64,000 bases of DNA from Macrothele yani (Eukaryota > Arthropoda > Arachnida > Araneae > Macrothelidae). Location: the NCBI GenBank assembly GCA_039090855.1, contig CM077023.1:77971127-78035126 (forward strand), given 5' to 3'. Of this stretch, positions 52,590 through 64,000 are shown piece by piece. The notes under the pieces were generated by a model. That model worked only from the letters and a program-made list of their open reading frames with translations. It made no database searches and was not told where the DNA came from. Numbering within the stretch: position 1 is the stretch's first letter; each line of letters begins with the position of its first letter. A program made the position numbers and the translations under genes.

Positions 52590-52812
52590 CTGGTGATGCA
52601 GTGGTCCAAGCGCTGGCTTCTGACCATTCGTTTGAGATGAGTCAGAGTTCAAATCCTGTTAAGGCATGGATGTTGTATTTGTCTTAGGCACTGGCTCTCT
52701 CCCTTCCCTGGAACAAGTGACCTTAAATTAGTTATGGGCAACTGCTTTTATAGCCTATTGAGTTGCTCACAGTGGTTGATAAACCTGCAACAAAAAAGAA
52801 AAAAAAAAAAGG
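52590..52812 (+). mobile_element. SINE-A, old diverged copy
   Basis: The head has GGTGATGCAGTGGTCC and GAGTTCAAATCCTG. The tail and A-run are clear. It belongs to the old CTGGCTTCTGACCATTCG subfamily. Confidence 0.88.
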
Positions 52813-52897
52813 TTCCAATTACCACTGCACATAAAGAGCATAACATAGTACTGTAACCAATGGTCATCTAGTATTCATCTACCACTTATAAGTCAAT

Positions 52898-53005
52898 ACA
52901 TGCCACTTAGGTGGCATAGTGGTCCCAAGTGCTGGCTTTTGACCATTCATTCGAGATGGGTCCAGCATCAAATCCCGGCGAGGCATAGATGTGTTCATCT
53001 TACAG
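52898..53005 (+). mobile_element. SINE-A, old head fragment
   Basis: GCCACTTAGGTGGCATAGTGG, CATTCGAGATGGGTCC, AAATCCCGGCGAGGCAT, then breaks off in the middle of the element. Confidence 0.82.
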
Positions 53006-54085
53006 CCAGTGGAGTACCAGAAAAACTAGGGGTGGGGGATTTTTTTTTTTCCGGGGCCCTTTTGCGAAAATATATTAGCTTTCCGTTACTAAAGAGTTTT
53101 GCTTCCATATTAATAACTAGGCTTTCCAGGAGTTTTAATAAATCAAATTCTTTGGAGCCTACAAGTATTTTTCCTAAAGCCAAAATTTATTACACAACAT
53201 TGAAAAAAAAAAAAAATGTGCACATTGTAATTAAAATGACTGCTTTTATAACCGGTACAAAGTACTACAAAACACTCGCGCCTAAGTTAATCATATCATG
53301 CAAATTTTATTCTTTTAGAGAAGTAAAGCCAGCCTCTTTCAAATACCTCATGATCACACAAACAAAATATGTAACTACTTGTTACAATGTCATTAGACAT
53401 TGTAACCTTTTTCCGGTTTATACCCCTTTTTATAACCATAACCTCTTTTCCGGTTTATACGAAAATTCAGAACATTAGTAAGCAAAGTAACAATCAAAAA
53501 CTGTAGAACAAAAAACACAAAACTACTTAAATTATTTACTCTTGAATATAAAAACACTTAACATAATACCACAATGTTTTGTGCAGAAAAACATGTTACA
53601 AAAAACAAAACATGACACAGGCCTCTTCTTTCATTCAGCAAAGAATACCTTTTAGTTCATTAAATTCTAAAAGATTCATAATTATGTGCAAAGAACTGTA
53701 ATACATAACATCTTATTCTCATTGGTATAAAAATATAATTTATTGGACTGATATTTCTTTCACATTCTTTTGTTAATTAATATACATTCATAGGAACTAT
53801 TGCTGTGAAAAGGGGCCTTAAGTCCTTTGGAATAGCTGCTTCCTCGTCATCCAGCTGTTATGAACTAAAGCAACGAAAATGATTTTTAGTATTTTACTTA
53901 TTTACTGAAAAAATAAAAGCAAACATTGTTTTTTCTTTTGAGTACTTCATTCAGAGCTGCCTAAATTCTTGGCTATTCCTTTAACCAGTTTCATGTGAAG
54001 TTTCCGAAGAAAATTTGGTAAAATGTTTTGCTGAGGCTAGAAGCACTCTTAGCTGTTAGCTCCCCCCACCCTCCCGGAATGCGGG
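53006..54085. other. No gene recognised
   Basis: AT-rich. It contains a repeated CCTTTTTCCGGTTTATACCC and CCTCTTTTCCGGTTTATACG at about 53405 and 53443. Confidence 0.5.
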
Positions 54086-54089
54086 TTCG

Positions 54090-54197
54090 GGGGCTCTCCT
54101 TTCCCTGGAACCAGTTACCTTAAATTAGGGGCCAGTATGACTGCTTATAGTTCATCAAGTTGTTCACAGTGGTCGTTAAACCCCAAAATGACAACAA
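54090..54197 (+). mobile_element. SINE-A, 5'-truncated old copy
   Basis: GGCTCTCCTTTCCCTGGAACC to GTGGTCGTTAAACCCC with a degenerate A-rich tail. Confidence 0.85.
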
Positions 54198-54246
54198 AAA
54201 AGAAGTCAATCCATGTCTATGATGTTCTACTTGGTGTGCTATTCTT

Positions 54247-55033
54247 CAGGGTTCCCACGGTCCTTATAAATCCTTTAAAAGGGCTTAAAGGTCATTATTT
54301 TTTGACCAAAAATTCCTAAAGGTACTTAAAAAATACTTATTTTTCATAGCCTGGCTGCATGAAATCCACAAATTATGATGTAGGGCCTAGAACCTTTGCT
54401 TCTGATTAGCTATGTTGATGTCAACTGAAAGTCCGTGGAAAAGCACAGGACAGTATGAGATAAGTAATTCATTGAAAAAACTGAAGGACCATGGGTTCTG
54501 TAAATAACACATACCCAGCAGATTCTGGATATTGTTGTTCAAGTCCCATCACCATCTTTTGGAAATGACAACTCGCTTTTGTATTTCCCTTTTTTTGTAC
54601 ATGCAAATAACAATTATTCAGTTATTCTGAGAGAAAAATAAGTTCAAAATTGAAATCCTCCAACTCATAAATTTGACTGTAGTTTTGTAATTTAAACTAT
54701 CAGATGATTAAGCACAAAATTCAAATCTTGAACTCATAACTTTAATCACAGTTCTGTAATTTACACATCCTTTATATCATGTGTGATTATTCTCATAGGA
54801 AAACTGATTTGGACAGCAGAACTCTTTTAAATTGCATAAGTTCAATTTTATTACATCTCTAACTTAAAATATACAGAAAAATATTGCAAACACAATCAGT
54901 ATCAATTTGCATAGTTAAAGTATTTGAGCGTATGTCTTTGTTGTGTTTGCAATTGGTAAGGTCTTTAAAAATTTTGGCGAGAGGTGCTTAAAAAGTCTTT
55001 ATTTTTCGTGGGAGAAAATGAGTGGGAACCCTG
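54247..55033. mobile_element. Non-autonomous DNA element with CAGGGTTCCCAC ends
   Basis: CAGGGTTCCCAC at 54247-54258 is exactly inverted at 55022-55033. TTCTT flanks both sides (54242-54246, 55034-55038). Inner sequences AATCCTTTAAAAGGGCTTAAAGG and TAAAAAGTCTTTATTTTTC suggest the imperfect repeat extends further. It is 787 bp with no coding potential. CAG-starting ends fit several cut-and-paste superfamilies, including hAT, so I do not assign one. Confidence 0.75.
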
Positions 55034-55579
55034 TTCTTTGCATTCGAAAACCATTGATCAGCCTGATGAGCACAAAATACGTGTAAGAGTGTTGTCTCCT
55101 CTATGAGAGGTTTGCCATGAAGTGAGCAACATGCTTTTTGGATGGCAGATTAGGCAAATAAATTCCATAATCCTTTGCACTGTGTTCTCATTGAACAGAA
55201 ACACTGAATATTGTTCAATTGCTTCAGTGTATCTTATTTGCATTTGTGCATTCAAAATGAAGGCAACAGGTGCTAAATTAATAACATTTAACCCTAGTTT
55301 TTTTGTTTTCTTTATTCTGTAATGCTAAATTGGTGCTTATTTGTTCGTAAAGCAATTGGGAAACATCTTGCTTGAACTACAGGAAGGATAGTTTACCATT
55401 TCTTAAAACATGAAAGGGCTGAACATATTTTTGCTTTGATGTTCAGGTTGTTTTTTGTCAGTGTGAACATGACTTCCAAGCCTTTTCTGAATGACAGCAA
55501 TATAATGTATATCTATAGCCAAATAATTTTAAGAGTGCCCATCTGCATGTTGAGAAAAAACTTCAAAGTTTGTATCTTA

Positions 55580-57245
55580 CACCAGTAGCCAAAATTGTTA
55601 AAACCTGGAAAATTTGTATTTCTGAGGTTCGATGTTTCATAACATCAGTATTTTTTAGAATAATAACATAAAATTATATATCATTAGGACAATGATGTAA
55701 TGAAGAACACTTTATTAAAAAAATTGCGTTTTAAAAGTTATACACAGAAAACAATGATAAAGCGTATTTCATAACTTCTCACCCTTTCTGTTAGTACTTA
55801 GTTAGAGAACCTTTTGCCGCAGTTACAACCTTACAATGACGTCCCATGGAATGAACCAAGCATTTTAGTTCATCAGGTGCTTATAATGTGAAACCAAGAC
55901 TGTATGATTGCTCAATTATGTGTTTATTCCTTGCTTGCTTCTGACTAACAAGTTTCTTTAATCAGGTCCACAGATTTTTTGTTGGATTTAGGTCAGGGAT
56001 ATTACCTGGCCATTCTTGCAGTGTAATATGATTTTCCTGAAACCACTTTTTGCACACAGCAGCAACATGACCAGGAGCTGAATCCTGTTGAAATATATAG
56101 GCTTCATTATTCTGAACAAGATCACGTGGTAAAGGCTTCAGTTTTGGCTCAAGGTATATCAGTGATGTATTTTTGGCCATTTAAAGTATCGTTAATCACA
56201 TAAATTCTGCACACACCTTTTGCTGTCATACAACCCCAGATCATAACACTGACTGGATGCTTCATGGTAGCTGAATTAGCATTCAGGCAGCAAATCTCCA
56301 TTTTTTTCTTCTTACATGCTTTATTCAGTCACTATTTAATATGGATATTCTGGTCGCATCACTCCAGATGACTGTCTCATTGTTCCTCAGACCAATTAAA
56401 ATGGTTTTTAGCCCAGTTTAATCCTTCCTGCTTTGTTAGGGAGATAGAAATTGACTTTTCCATGGTATTCTGGAATTTGAACCTAAGTCTTTGAGTCTGC
56501 TTCTAACAGCCCTAGCACTCATCTTCAAACCACATTGAGACTATTAATTTTTAATTGACTTAGATGGTATTCTTCTGTCACTTAAACAGTCTTTTGATTC
56601 TATCACCACATGCTGTTGTGCACCTTTTCTTGCCTTTACCAGTTTAGTTTTGAATTGAATTAGTCTACAGATGCCTCTTGCACAGTTTAGAAATACCTCC
56701 TTTGGTTAGATTTCCACCTACTTACGATTTCCTTGTAAATGTAGCCTTCTTCTCATGAAGTTAGTATTTTACATCTCTTTCTAGGTGACCAGTCAACTCT
56801 ACTAAGTTATCAAGGAATAGAAAAATTCTTGAAAAAACCAGTGGCCGACTTGATGACACTCACACAACTGAATAGGAAGAGTTCTGTTATTAGCTCTGAT
56901 ACCTAGAAATGAGAGCTGACTCATACTAACACCTCATTGGTTCCATGCTGTGTCATAATAACTCCTGATTGGCTCCCAGAAGAATCAGTCTCATTAGTCA
57001 GTTTTGAGTGAAGGAAATCCGTTTTGTGTTACACAAAGCAGTTGTAGCCAAATAACCAGAAGAAGAAAACACAACTTTTGATGGAATAAAAATAATTCAC
57101 CACAATTTGTTGCATTGCATTCTGCATTAAATTATCTCTATAGTGATGTATAATTTTATGGTTTTCTTAAAGATTGATGTTATGAGCCATCAAACTTTAG
57201 AAATGCAAATTTTCCTAAAGGTTTCCACAATTTTGGCCACTTGTG
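55580..57245 (-). mobile_element. Tc1-like element, full length, inactive
   Basis: 1,666 bp with TA on each side (55578-55579, 57246-57247). Inverted repeats of about 70 bp share GGCCAAAATTGT or AGCCAAAATTGT, GAAAATTTG, ATTTCT and CATAACATCA. The length is typical of Tc1. Confidence 0.92.
55962..56480 (-). pseudogene. Tc1-like transposase, catalytic part, degraded
   Basis: Visible blocks are VIWSDATRISI (first catalytic Asp), KHPVSVMIWGCMTAKGV, and an open frame with YIFQQDSAPGHVA (second Asp) and NIPDLNPTKNLW. The last block is normally DLNPIENLW. The residue 34 after the second Asp is Lys instead of Glu, so the DD34E triad is broken. Frame breaks separate the blocks. The N-terminal DNA-binding part should lie at 56480-57150 but I could not trace it. 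Confidence 0.88.
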
Positions 57246-57354
57246 TACTTTAAAGTTATGTACAGTATCTTTTTTGTGTTATTTCTTTAGGTCACTTTCA
57301 CAAATCTGTTGCTGCAATTTTTTTCATGTTGAAGTTTAATTATTATCATGAACT

Positions 57355-57465
57355 CTGAGGGCTATAAGCAGTTTCCCATCTCTAATTTGGAGCCACTGGT
57401 TCCAGTGAAGGGACAGAGCCAGCACTGTAAGATGAGCACACCCCTCATGCTTTACCTGGTTTAAT
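57355..57465 (-). mobile_element. SINE-A, old fragment
   Basis: GGCTATAAGCAGTTTCCCAT, TCTAATTTGGAGCCACTGG and GAGCCAGCACTGTAAGA are recognisable. The head is lost. Confidence 0.8.
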
Positions 57466-60400
57466 GAAAGTGATGATGATCAACGGAACAGCCAGTCAGG
57501 CCTATACTGAACTATGGCGTGCATAGCTTTAGTGGAAGCATTACATCTGATATTGGGAATGAGTGTTATTGCAAAATAAAACCCTTTTTCAATAACTACA
57601 AAATGAATTTCTCTGTCACTAATGTAAGAAACATAATATTGCTAAAAAAAAAAAATCAGTAAATTTCTTTAAAACAAAAAAATGCATCCAACACCTAAAA
57701 GATTACTAAAATGTGAAACCTTTTTTCTAATGTGAAGCATAATTAACGGCTGTGATACAGTTAAGTATTTTATGAGTAAAAGTGAATTCATCTTTTCAGT
57801 TCCTTTAATCTGTGCTTTTAATAAGTAAAATAACATATTAAATGTGTATTCCTATTGAACTCACCTGCATTTTTGCTAGAATTAGCAAGCCGCATGCAAG
57901 GATAGCACAAATGTTTATGAATATGTTAAAATTGAATGTCTGATGCACCAGCATTAATAAGCAATGGTATTAGAATTTGACTTAGTGCTAGCTGGGTACC
58001 ATATAAGAATAATATTAGTCAATGTGGAACTCTCAACTTTTGTATCTTTCCTCAGGAAAATCAATGCATGTGGTGGAGGCAGATATGTACAAAGAGCAAG
58101 AGAACATCTATAGCTGTGTACAAAGTGCAGTTATTTCATACTTTCTGAGACACCCCCCCCCCGTAAAGGAGGGAATGGCAACCTGAAGTGTTATTGACAG
58201 TTCTGCATATAATACATTTGCGACATCCAATCTGTGATTCCACCACTTCTGAAATCTCAGACTAGTTTCCTGAGTTGATTCTACAGTGTATGATTGTCTC
58301 ATAGCCATGGAAACATTGCTGAGTAGTAGGCAATAATCCAGGACCTTTATACCAACAAACCAAATTTTATCAAGTGCCAAAACTGCTGTACAGAAAAAAA
58401 AAAAAAAAGTCCTTGTTAAAAAGTCAAATAGTTTATGCAGCTACATAAACAGAGTTTTGATTTTCTGATTTTTGTTAGTTGACTAAATTGAAAGATCTAG
58501 GAGTTAAAGGATGCTTCTTGAGAGCAGAAGAAAGGTTCAGTGCCGATTTGATGAAATTTTACTTATTTCATTGTCATAGTAGAAAATCTTAAGACCTTAC
58601 AGTGTTTTTAAGTGTACGTCCTTTTATTTTTCCTGTTTTTAAAATTTTTTCTTTTTTTATAATGAACACTTTCCTAGCCTTTTTTTTTTTCACCCAACTG
58701 TATAGAAATAAGTCTGCTGAGTGCCCCATAATTCTGTTTAACATCAAAATTTAGCTATTTTTCATTTATAGTAAGTACCCTTATCAAAATTTGTTTCATA
58801 GTTTTTGAGATTTTCACAGCCATTAACTTTATCACTTATTGAAGAAGTAGACAGGGAAGGATCAAGTCTAAAACTTTATGCTGGCCATTTGTCAGCCACT
58901 TACTAGCTTTATTTTTTAAAGTTAGCAGATCTTTCTGTCAGTTTTCTTTGTGTTACTTTAACTGGTTTAACAAACAACTCATTTAGAGTAAAAAGTTATA
59001 AATCCTTAGGTTTTCACAGAGTCTGATACTAGTTTTATGAAAGAAGATTTTATATGCTTCATAAATGGATAGATTACAACATACACTGTTTTAGCCCAGC
59101 AAGTTAAAATAAAAATGTTTAGGTGATACAAGTATGTCTGTTTATATATATTGTACATCTGAATACTTTGTTCTACAAAAGTTCAGGAACTTCTTAACTA
59201 ATGCCACTCAGTTCAAATAATTTGAATCAGAGTGAATGATAGTATTTTGCTGTCAGTAAATAAATAAATAAACAAACAAACATAAAGAGCTAAATGTTTT
59301 TGCAAAATTTACTTTGTTTCAATTAGTTTTTCTGAAGGATTGTGCATTGTAATAAATCGCATTTGTGGATCTAATTCGTAATTTGACGAACATTACTTAC
59401 AGTTCCTTGTAAATAGATTTTCCATATTTTTATTTTGTAAATGCAGTATTTGTTCAAACATATTTTTAGAAGCAGTGATTTGCTAAAGAAAATAATATTA
59501 AGCTTTTAAACATGTTTATTCATGCACTGAATATACAAATATGCATGTTTAGGTAATATGAAATCCTTTATATTTGGGTATAGCGTGAACTACTACTCCT
59601 TCCCCCCTCTCTCTCTACACAATATTTTCATAGTACTCTTGATATACTTATATACTTAGCAAGTGATTCTAAAATTTAAATGTGTGATTGATCACAATGG
59701 GTGTCTGATATTTACTTTGTCTGCTTCAGTGATTTGCTCCATAGATTATCTAGTCAGTTCTTAATTTCAATTACTTCTTGAAGTATTGTAATTGTTGTAG
59801 TTATGTGTTTCAAACATAACCTTGTAATAATTAAATACTATGGATTTTATGTGAATGTGTGGCTATCTAAATAGTTCATTTTATAAAGACATTTTAAACT
59901 AAATGTACTTATAACACATGTGAACACGTTCAAAAACTTAGAGCTTTATAATTAATTTTCAAAGTTACATCAATTTCTGCTGGCATTTAAAATCTCAGTT
60001 GTGCTGTGGAGCTTTATTTAATAGCACTGCATTATAGAACTCATACACTGCATTCATAGAACTCCACCAGTTGATTTTATAAAAGCAGCTGAAAATGAAC
60101 TGGCCTCTTAAATATTGTATTAAACATTAAAGAATCTTACGTGTGCTACTCCAAAATAAAAATTTTGCTGCTCCAAAATTTGTCTTGAAATATGCTATAT
60201 CAATTTGCATCCAGGATGAAAAAGTATATTCTATTACCTTGGTTTTGTTGGATTTCATAAAAAATTATCATGGGAACTTATGTTGTATTAAAAACAAGAT
60301 ACAGGCTGACACATGATGTCTGTGTGTGATTGTTCACAAAGCACTTGAAAATTGTGGACTGAATAATTGCCTTGAATAGGTCTCACAGCTTTTTGTATTA

Positions 60401-61375
60401 ACTTATTCATCCATCAGTTCTTTTTAGCATTTTAAGGTTACACTCAGTGAGCTTTGGGAGAAACAGTGATCACCTAAAAGGATGCAAATTCACTTGGGTA
60501 AAGAAAAATGAACTGTTGGGATGTTTATTTTATGGACCTATTAAGTAGGTAAACAAAAATAAAGTTCCACAGCATCACTTGTCAGTCACCTGCTCGCAGG
60601 CAGGTTTATCGTGTCAAAGACACCAGCTTCAGAGCTATCCCCTGACTTGATAAAGTTATGTCTGCTATAAAGAATCTTAGAAATATGGGAAACAGTGATA
60701 ACAGAAATGATTTTTTTAAAGCTGGTGGAGTTGTCTTGATTTTGGACATTAATCAATTAATAAATTGACATGGGAATCTGAACAAGTGCCAGAGGACTGC
60801 AAATAATCTATGATTATACCCTCTTATGAGAAAGGGGATAAGTCTATCTGCTGCAGTTGCTGAGGAATAAGCTTGCTCATTACAACTGAACAATGTTTGA
60901 TGTCCATAATCTAAATCAGGTTGCTAAAATAGTAACAGTTTAACTGCTGTGTAGACCAGTCAGGTTTTCAACTCCATATGGAATGTATTACAGTGAGGCA
61001 ACTAATTGAAGAATGAATGGCATTGTGGCAAAACAACCTGTGTGGTTTTTGTTGACTACTTAGGTATTTGATAGTCTTGATAGAAATTCATAATGATCAG
61101 CACTAGCTGCTGATGGAATACCAGTAAAAATATTCAATATTTAAAAAACAATTCTATAGTAAAACACTGTGTTGTGTTCGGATTCAAAATCAGTTACCCA
61201 AGCCTTCCACAGTATGCATAGGAGTTTCCAAAGGATGTGTCCTGCCACCTGTGCTCTTTGATTTAGTAATGGACTGGTTAACAGAAAAAGCATTTGCAGC
61301 AAGCCTTTTATGTACAGTTAAGCATTGATTTTCATATCAGATTTGATATATATGATAGTGTTTTTTATTTGCTGA
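57466..61375. other. Long AT-rich stretch, no gene recognised
   Basis: About 3.9 kb without SINEs or recognisable proteins. The only open frame above 85 codons (58108-58380, minus) resembles nothing I know and includes a C-run artefact near 58152. It may be host intergenic or intron sequence. Confidence 0.5.
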
Positions 61376-64000
61376 TATCATCATCAACCATTATCAATCC
61401 ACTGCTGCACGAAGGCCCCTCCAAGCCTCTTCCACAACAGTCTGTCTTGTGCCAGTCTCCTCCATGTAACGTCTGTATACTTTCGAATTTCATCCACCCA
61501 TCTCCCATATGGTCTTCTTCTAGGTCTTTTCCTGTCCCTCGGAATCTAATCTAAAATTTCAACTGTCCATCGATGGTCTATTCTTCTGGCAGTATGTCCA
61601 GCCCATTGCCATTTCAGGGATTTTACTCTGATCATGATGTCTTCCACTCTTGTCATTTTTCTGATGCACGAGTTCCTCTTCTTATCTCTCCTGGTTACAC
61701 CAAGCATGCACCTCTCCATGCTCCTTTAAGTTGTATGTCTCATTTAGTTAAGGTCCACGTCTTTGCACCATACGTAAGCACTGAAAGGATGCATTGATCA
61801 AACACTTTTCTTTTAAGACATAATGGCATATTGTTCGTGAAAATTATGCTATTTCTTCCAAAAGCTCTCCAGGCAAGTTTTATACGCCGATTAATTACTT
61901 CATCAATGTGACCCTCACTTGATATCTGCTGTCCAAGATAAACGTACGTATCTGTTATCTCCAGCTTTTTCCCCATCAGTCGATACATCTTCATTTCTTG
62001 TAAAAGCATTGTACATCACTTTTGTCTGAGTTTGAAAGTTCATTTTTAATCCCACTTCTTTACTCTTGTCAGCAAGTTCCTGGATCATACTCTGCAGCTC
62101 TGATGGGGTAGTTGCCAAAATGACTACGTCATCAGCAAAACGAAGGTGAGTTAGATAATCTCATTAATCTTTATCCCTTTGTTTTCCCAGTTCAGTGATT
62201 GAAAGATATTTTTCAATGTGGCATTAAAGAGCTTGGGAGATATGGTGTCACCTTGTCTCACTCCCTTTGCAACTTTTATGTGTGCTGTATTCTCAAACAG
62301 CCAAATCTTTGCACTTGCATTTTCATAGATGTTATTAATAATATTAATGTATGCATCTTCAATACCGGGGGATTTCAAAGCCATTGTAACTGCTGATGGT
62401 TTCACTGAATCAAAGGCCTTTTCATAATCGATAAAAGCCATGCACAATGGAAGTTCATATTCCCTCGCTCTTTCAATTAGTTCTCTCAGTACGTGGATAT
62501 GATGTATAGTGCTGTAGCCACTCGTGAATCCAGCTTGTTCTCTCGGTTGAGCCATGTCCAGTGTTACCTTAAAGCGGTGTGAAAGAACTTTAGTGAAGAT
62601 TTTATAAACCACTGATAGAAGGCTGATAGGTCTGTAGTTCCTGAGATCCTCAATGTCACCTTTTTTATGTAGCAGGATCATTGTAGCGTTGTTCCAATCC
62701 TCAGGAATCTTCCCTTCATTGAGGCATCGAGTGAAAATTTGGGCGAGTACTGTTTCGATTTCTCCACTTGCTTTTTGTATGATGTCTACAGTAATTCCAT
62801 CTTCTCCTGGAGCTTTTTCCTGCTTCATGTTCTTGATTGCATGTGCAACTTGTGCTGGGAGGACTGGAAGAACTCTGGTACCTTTCATGATGTCTGGAGT
62901 ACACGTATAATCCCTTTCATATAATTTGGAGTAGAAATCTTTCACTCTTGTCAAAATTTTGCCTCTATTTCTTGTTACAGAACCATCTTCTTTTCTCAGT
63001 GCCATAATCTGTTTTCTTCCCTTACTGAGATGTCCCTTTGCTATCTTTAGGCTTTGGTTGTTTTCAATTGCTTTCCTCACTAGTTCACAGTTGAATTTCC
63101 TTACGTCTTCGGTGATACTTTTTTGTACTGTCTTGCATAGCTCTATATATTCCACTTTGGAAGTCACATCTTCTTTAGTTGTCCTCATCTCTCTTCTTTT
63201 TTGCATCAACATTTTGGTTTTTCCTGATAATTTGTTCACATGAAACTTGTTCTTATACCCAGCTAATTTTGTTGCTGTTTCCATAAGAGCTTTGGTTACT
63301 TTTCTGTTAACTTCAGAGATGTCCACTTCTTCTGATGTTAGACCTTCTAGAATAAAGAATCTGTTACTCAGTTCTAATTTGAAGGTATTATGCTGCTTTT
63401 TAAGGTTGGTCACGTCAATACACTTTGTTTGTTTTATGAGCTTGCCACGCTTGAGTTTAGCATTGAGGTGCATCTTACCATTCTATGATCACTACCTGTG
63501 TTGAACTTGTTCAGCACACTGCAGTCTTCCATGACAAATTTCTTGTTACACATAATAAAATCAATTTCACTTGTCCATCCATTGGGATGCTTCCATGTCC
63601 ATTTCCTGTGTGTCTTTTTCTTGAAAAAGGAGTTCATGATGAAAACCCCTTCTTTCTCTGCAAACTCTACAAGAGTATTTCCACGCTGGTTGCTGTGACC
63701 GAATTTACCTACTGAAGTTTCATTCTGTTGCCGTTGCCCTATTTTTGCATTGAAATCTCCCATAATTATCTTCAAGTGCTGCTTGCCTTTATTATTTAGA
63801 TGACAAATTTCCTCATAAAATTCTTCAATTTCTTCTTCAGGATGACTTGTGGTGGGTGCATAAGTTTGAATAATCTGAGCCTGGTATCTTCTTGAGAGTT
63901 GGATAACAATCGTGCAGCTCTGTCAGAGGAACTTTAAACTTCTACAACTTTATCCTTAGTTTCTTGTTTATTATAAATTCAACACCACTAGTTCTGCAAG
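61376..64000 (-). mobile_element. LINE-3: RTE-type retrotransposon, runs off the window
   Basis: Minus-strand element ending at about 61378 in a short TGATGATGAT-type repeat, the usual 3' end of RTE elements. It has endonuclease then reverse transcriptase, no RNase H, and the characteristic WQWAGHTAR and LLWKRLGGAFVQQWID C-terminus. The 5' end is beyond 64000. Confidence 0.9.
61385..64000 (-). pseudogene. LINE-3 endonuclease/reverse transcriptase, partial, frameshifted
   Basis: Endonuclease part (64000 to about 63440): IIQTYAPTTSHPEEE, KIIMGDFNAKIG, TWKHPNGWTSEIDFIM and GSDHRMVR. A one-base shift leads into the longest frame (63473-62151, 440 codons). It has KAPGEDGITVDII, LLHKKGDIEDLRNYRPISLL, CMAFIDYEKAFDSV and GVRQGDTISPKLF. 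A second shift at 62151 precedes LRFADDVVILATT, which holds the catalytic FADD. Then come YVYLGQQISSEG, VLTYGAKTWTLTK and the C-terminal domain with at least one stop. Order and motifs are standard RTE. All breaks are small, so it is younger or less decayed than LINE-1. Confidence 0.9.

Noticed and set aside
1241..57465. Many open frames reading MSNSMGYKQSPVPNLGSLVPGKGESQ and similar
   Set aside because: They are one frame of the SINE-A repeat and its complement, repeated wherever a copy lies. They lack any other evidence of coding and are non-coding by origin.

Overview
This window is eukaryotic repeat DNA. It has no operons, ribosome binding sites or dense coding. Everything identifiable is a transposable element: non-LTR retrotransposons, P-element/THAP-type, mariner and Tc1 DNA transposons, non-autonomous inverted-repeat elements, and about 40 copies of one tRNA-derived SINE (here SINE-A). 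An invertebrate, probably an arthropod, is the best guess from this mix; the sequence does not identify the species. I recognise no host gene.

Layout. 1-4.7 kb: SINE-A copies and short tandem repeats. 4.8-7.5 kb: a P-element transposase pseudogene (minus strand) split by a SINE. About 8-13.6 kb: LINE-1, an I/R1-type retrotransposon with ORF1, endonuclease, reverse transcriptase and RNase H. 13.8-16.6 kb: diverged tandem duplications carrying SINEs. 16,807-24,446: LINE-2, an L1/Tx1-type element inserted inside a SINE and itself carrying three SINE-A copies and one copy of a second SINE family (SINE-B). About 26,160-42,329: a 16-kb transposon with 37-bp terminal inverted repeats, inserted inside another SINE and carrying a decayed THAP9-length transposase. 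About 42,955-47,150: a long-inverted-repeat (foldback) element loaded with SINEs. 47.6-48.5 kb: SINEs inside older SINEs. 51,080-52,399: mariner. 54,247-55,033: a non-autonomous inverted-repeat element. 55,580-57,245: Tc1-like. 61,376 to the end: LINE-3, an RTE-type element on the minus strand that runs off the window.

How it works together. No open reading frame encodes an intact enzyme. The proteins carry stops, frameshifts, SINE insertions or changed catalytic residues. The useful information is the nesting: target-site duplications let insertion order be read directly. SINE-A was active over a long time, because some copies are hosts for LINE-2 and for the 16-kb element while others are inserted inside those elements and inside older SINE-A copies. 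The main discovery candidate is the 16-kb P/THAP9-like transposon. Its two ends, 16 kb apart, are joined by three independent marks: matching terminal inverted repeats, a 7-8 bp target duplication, and the two halves of one SINE with its own 9-bp duplication.
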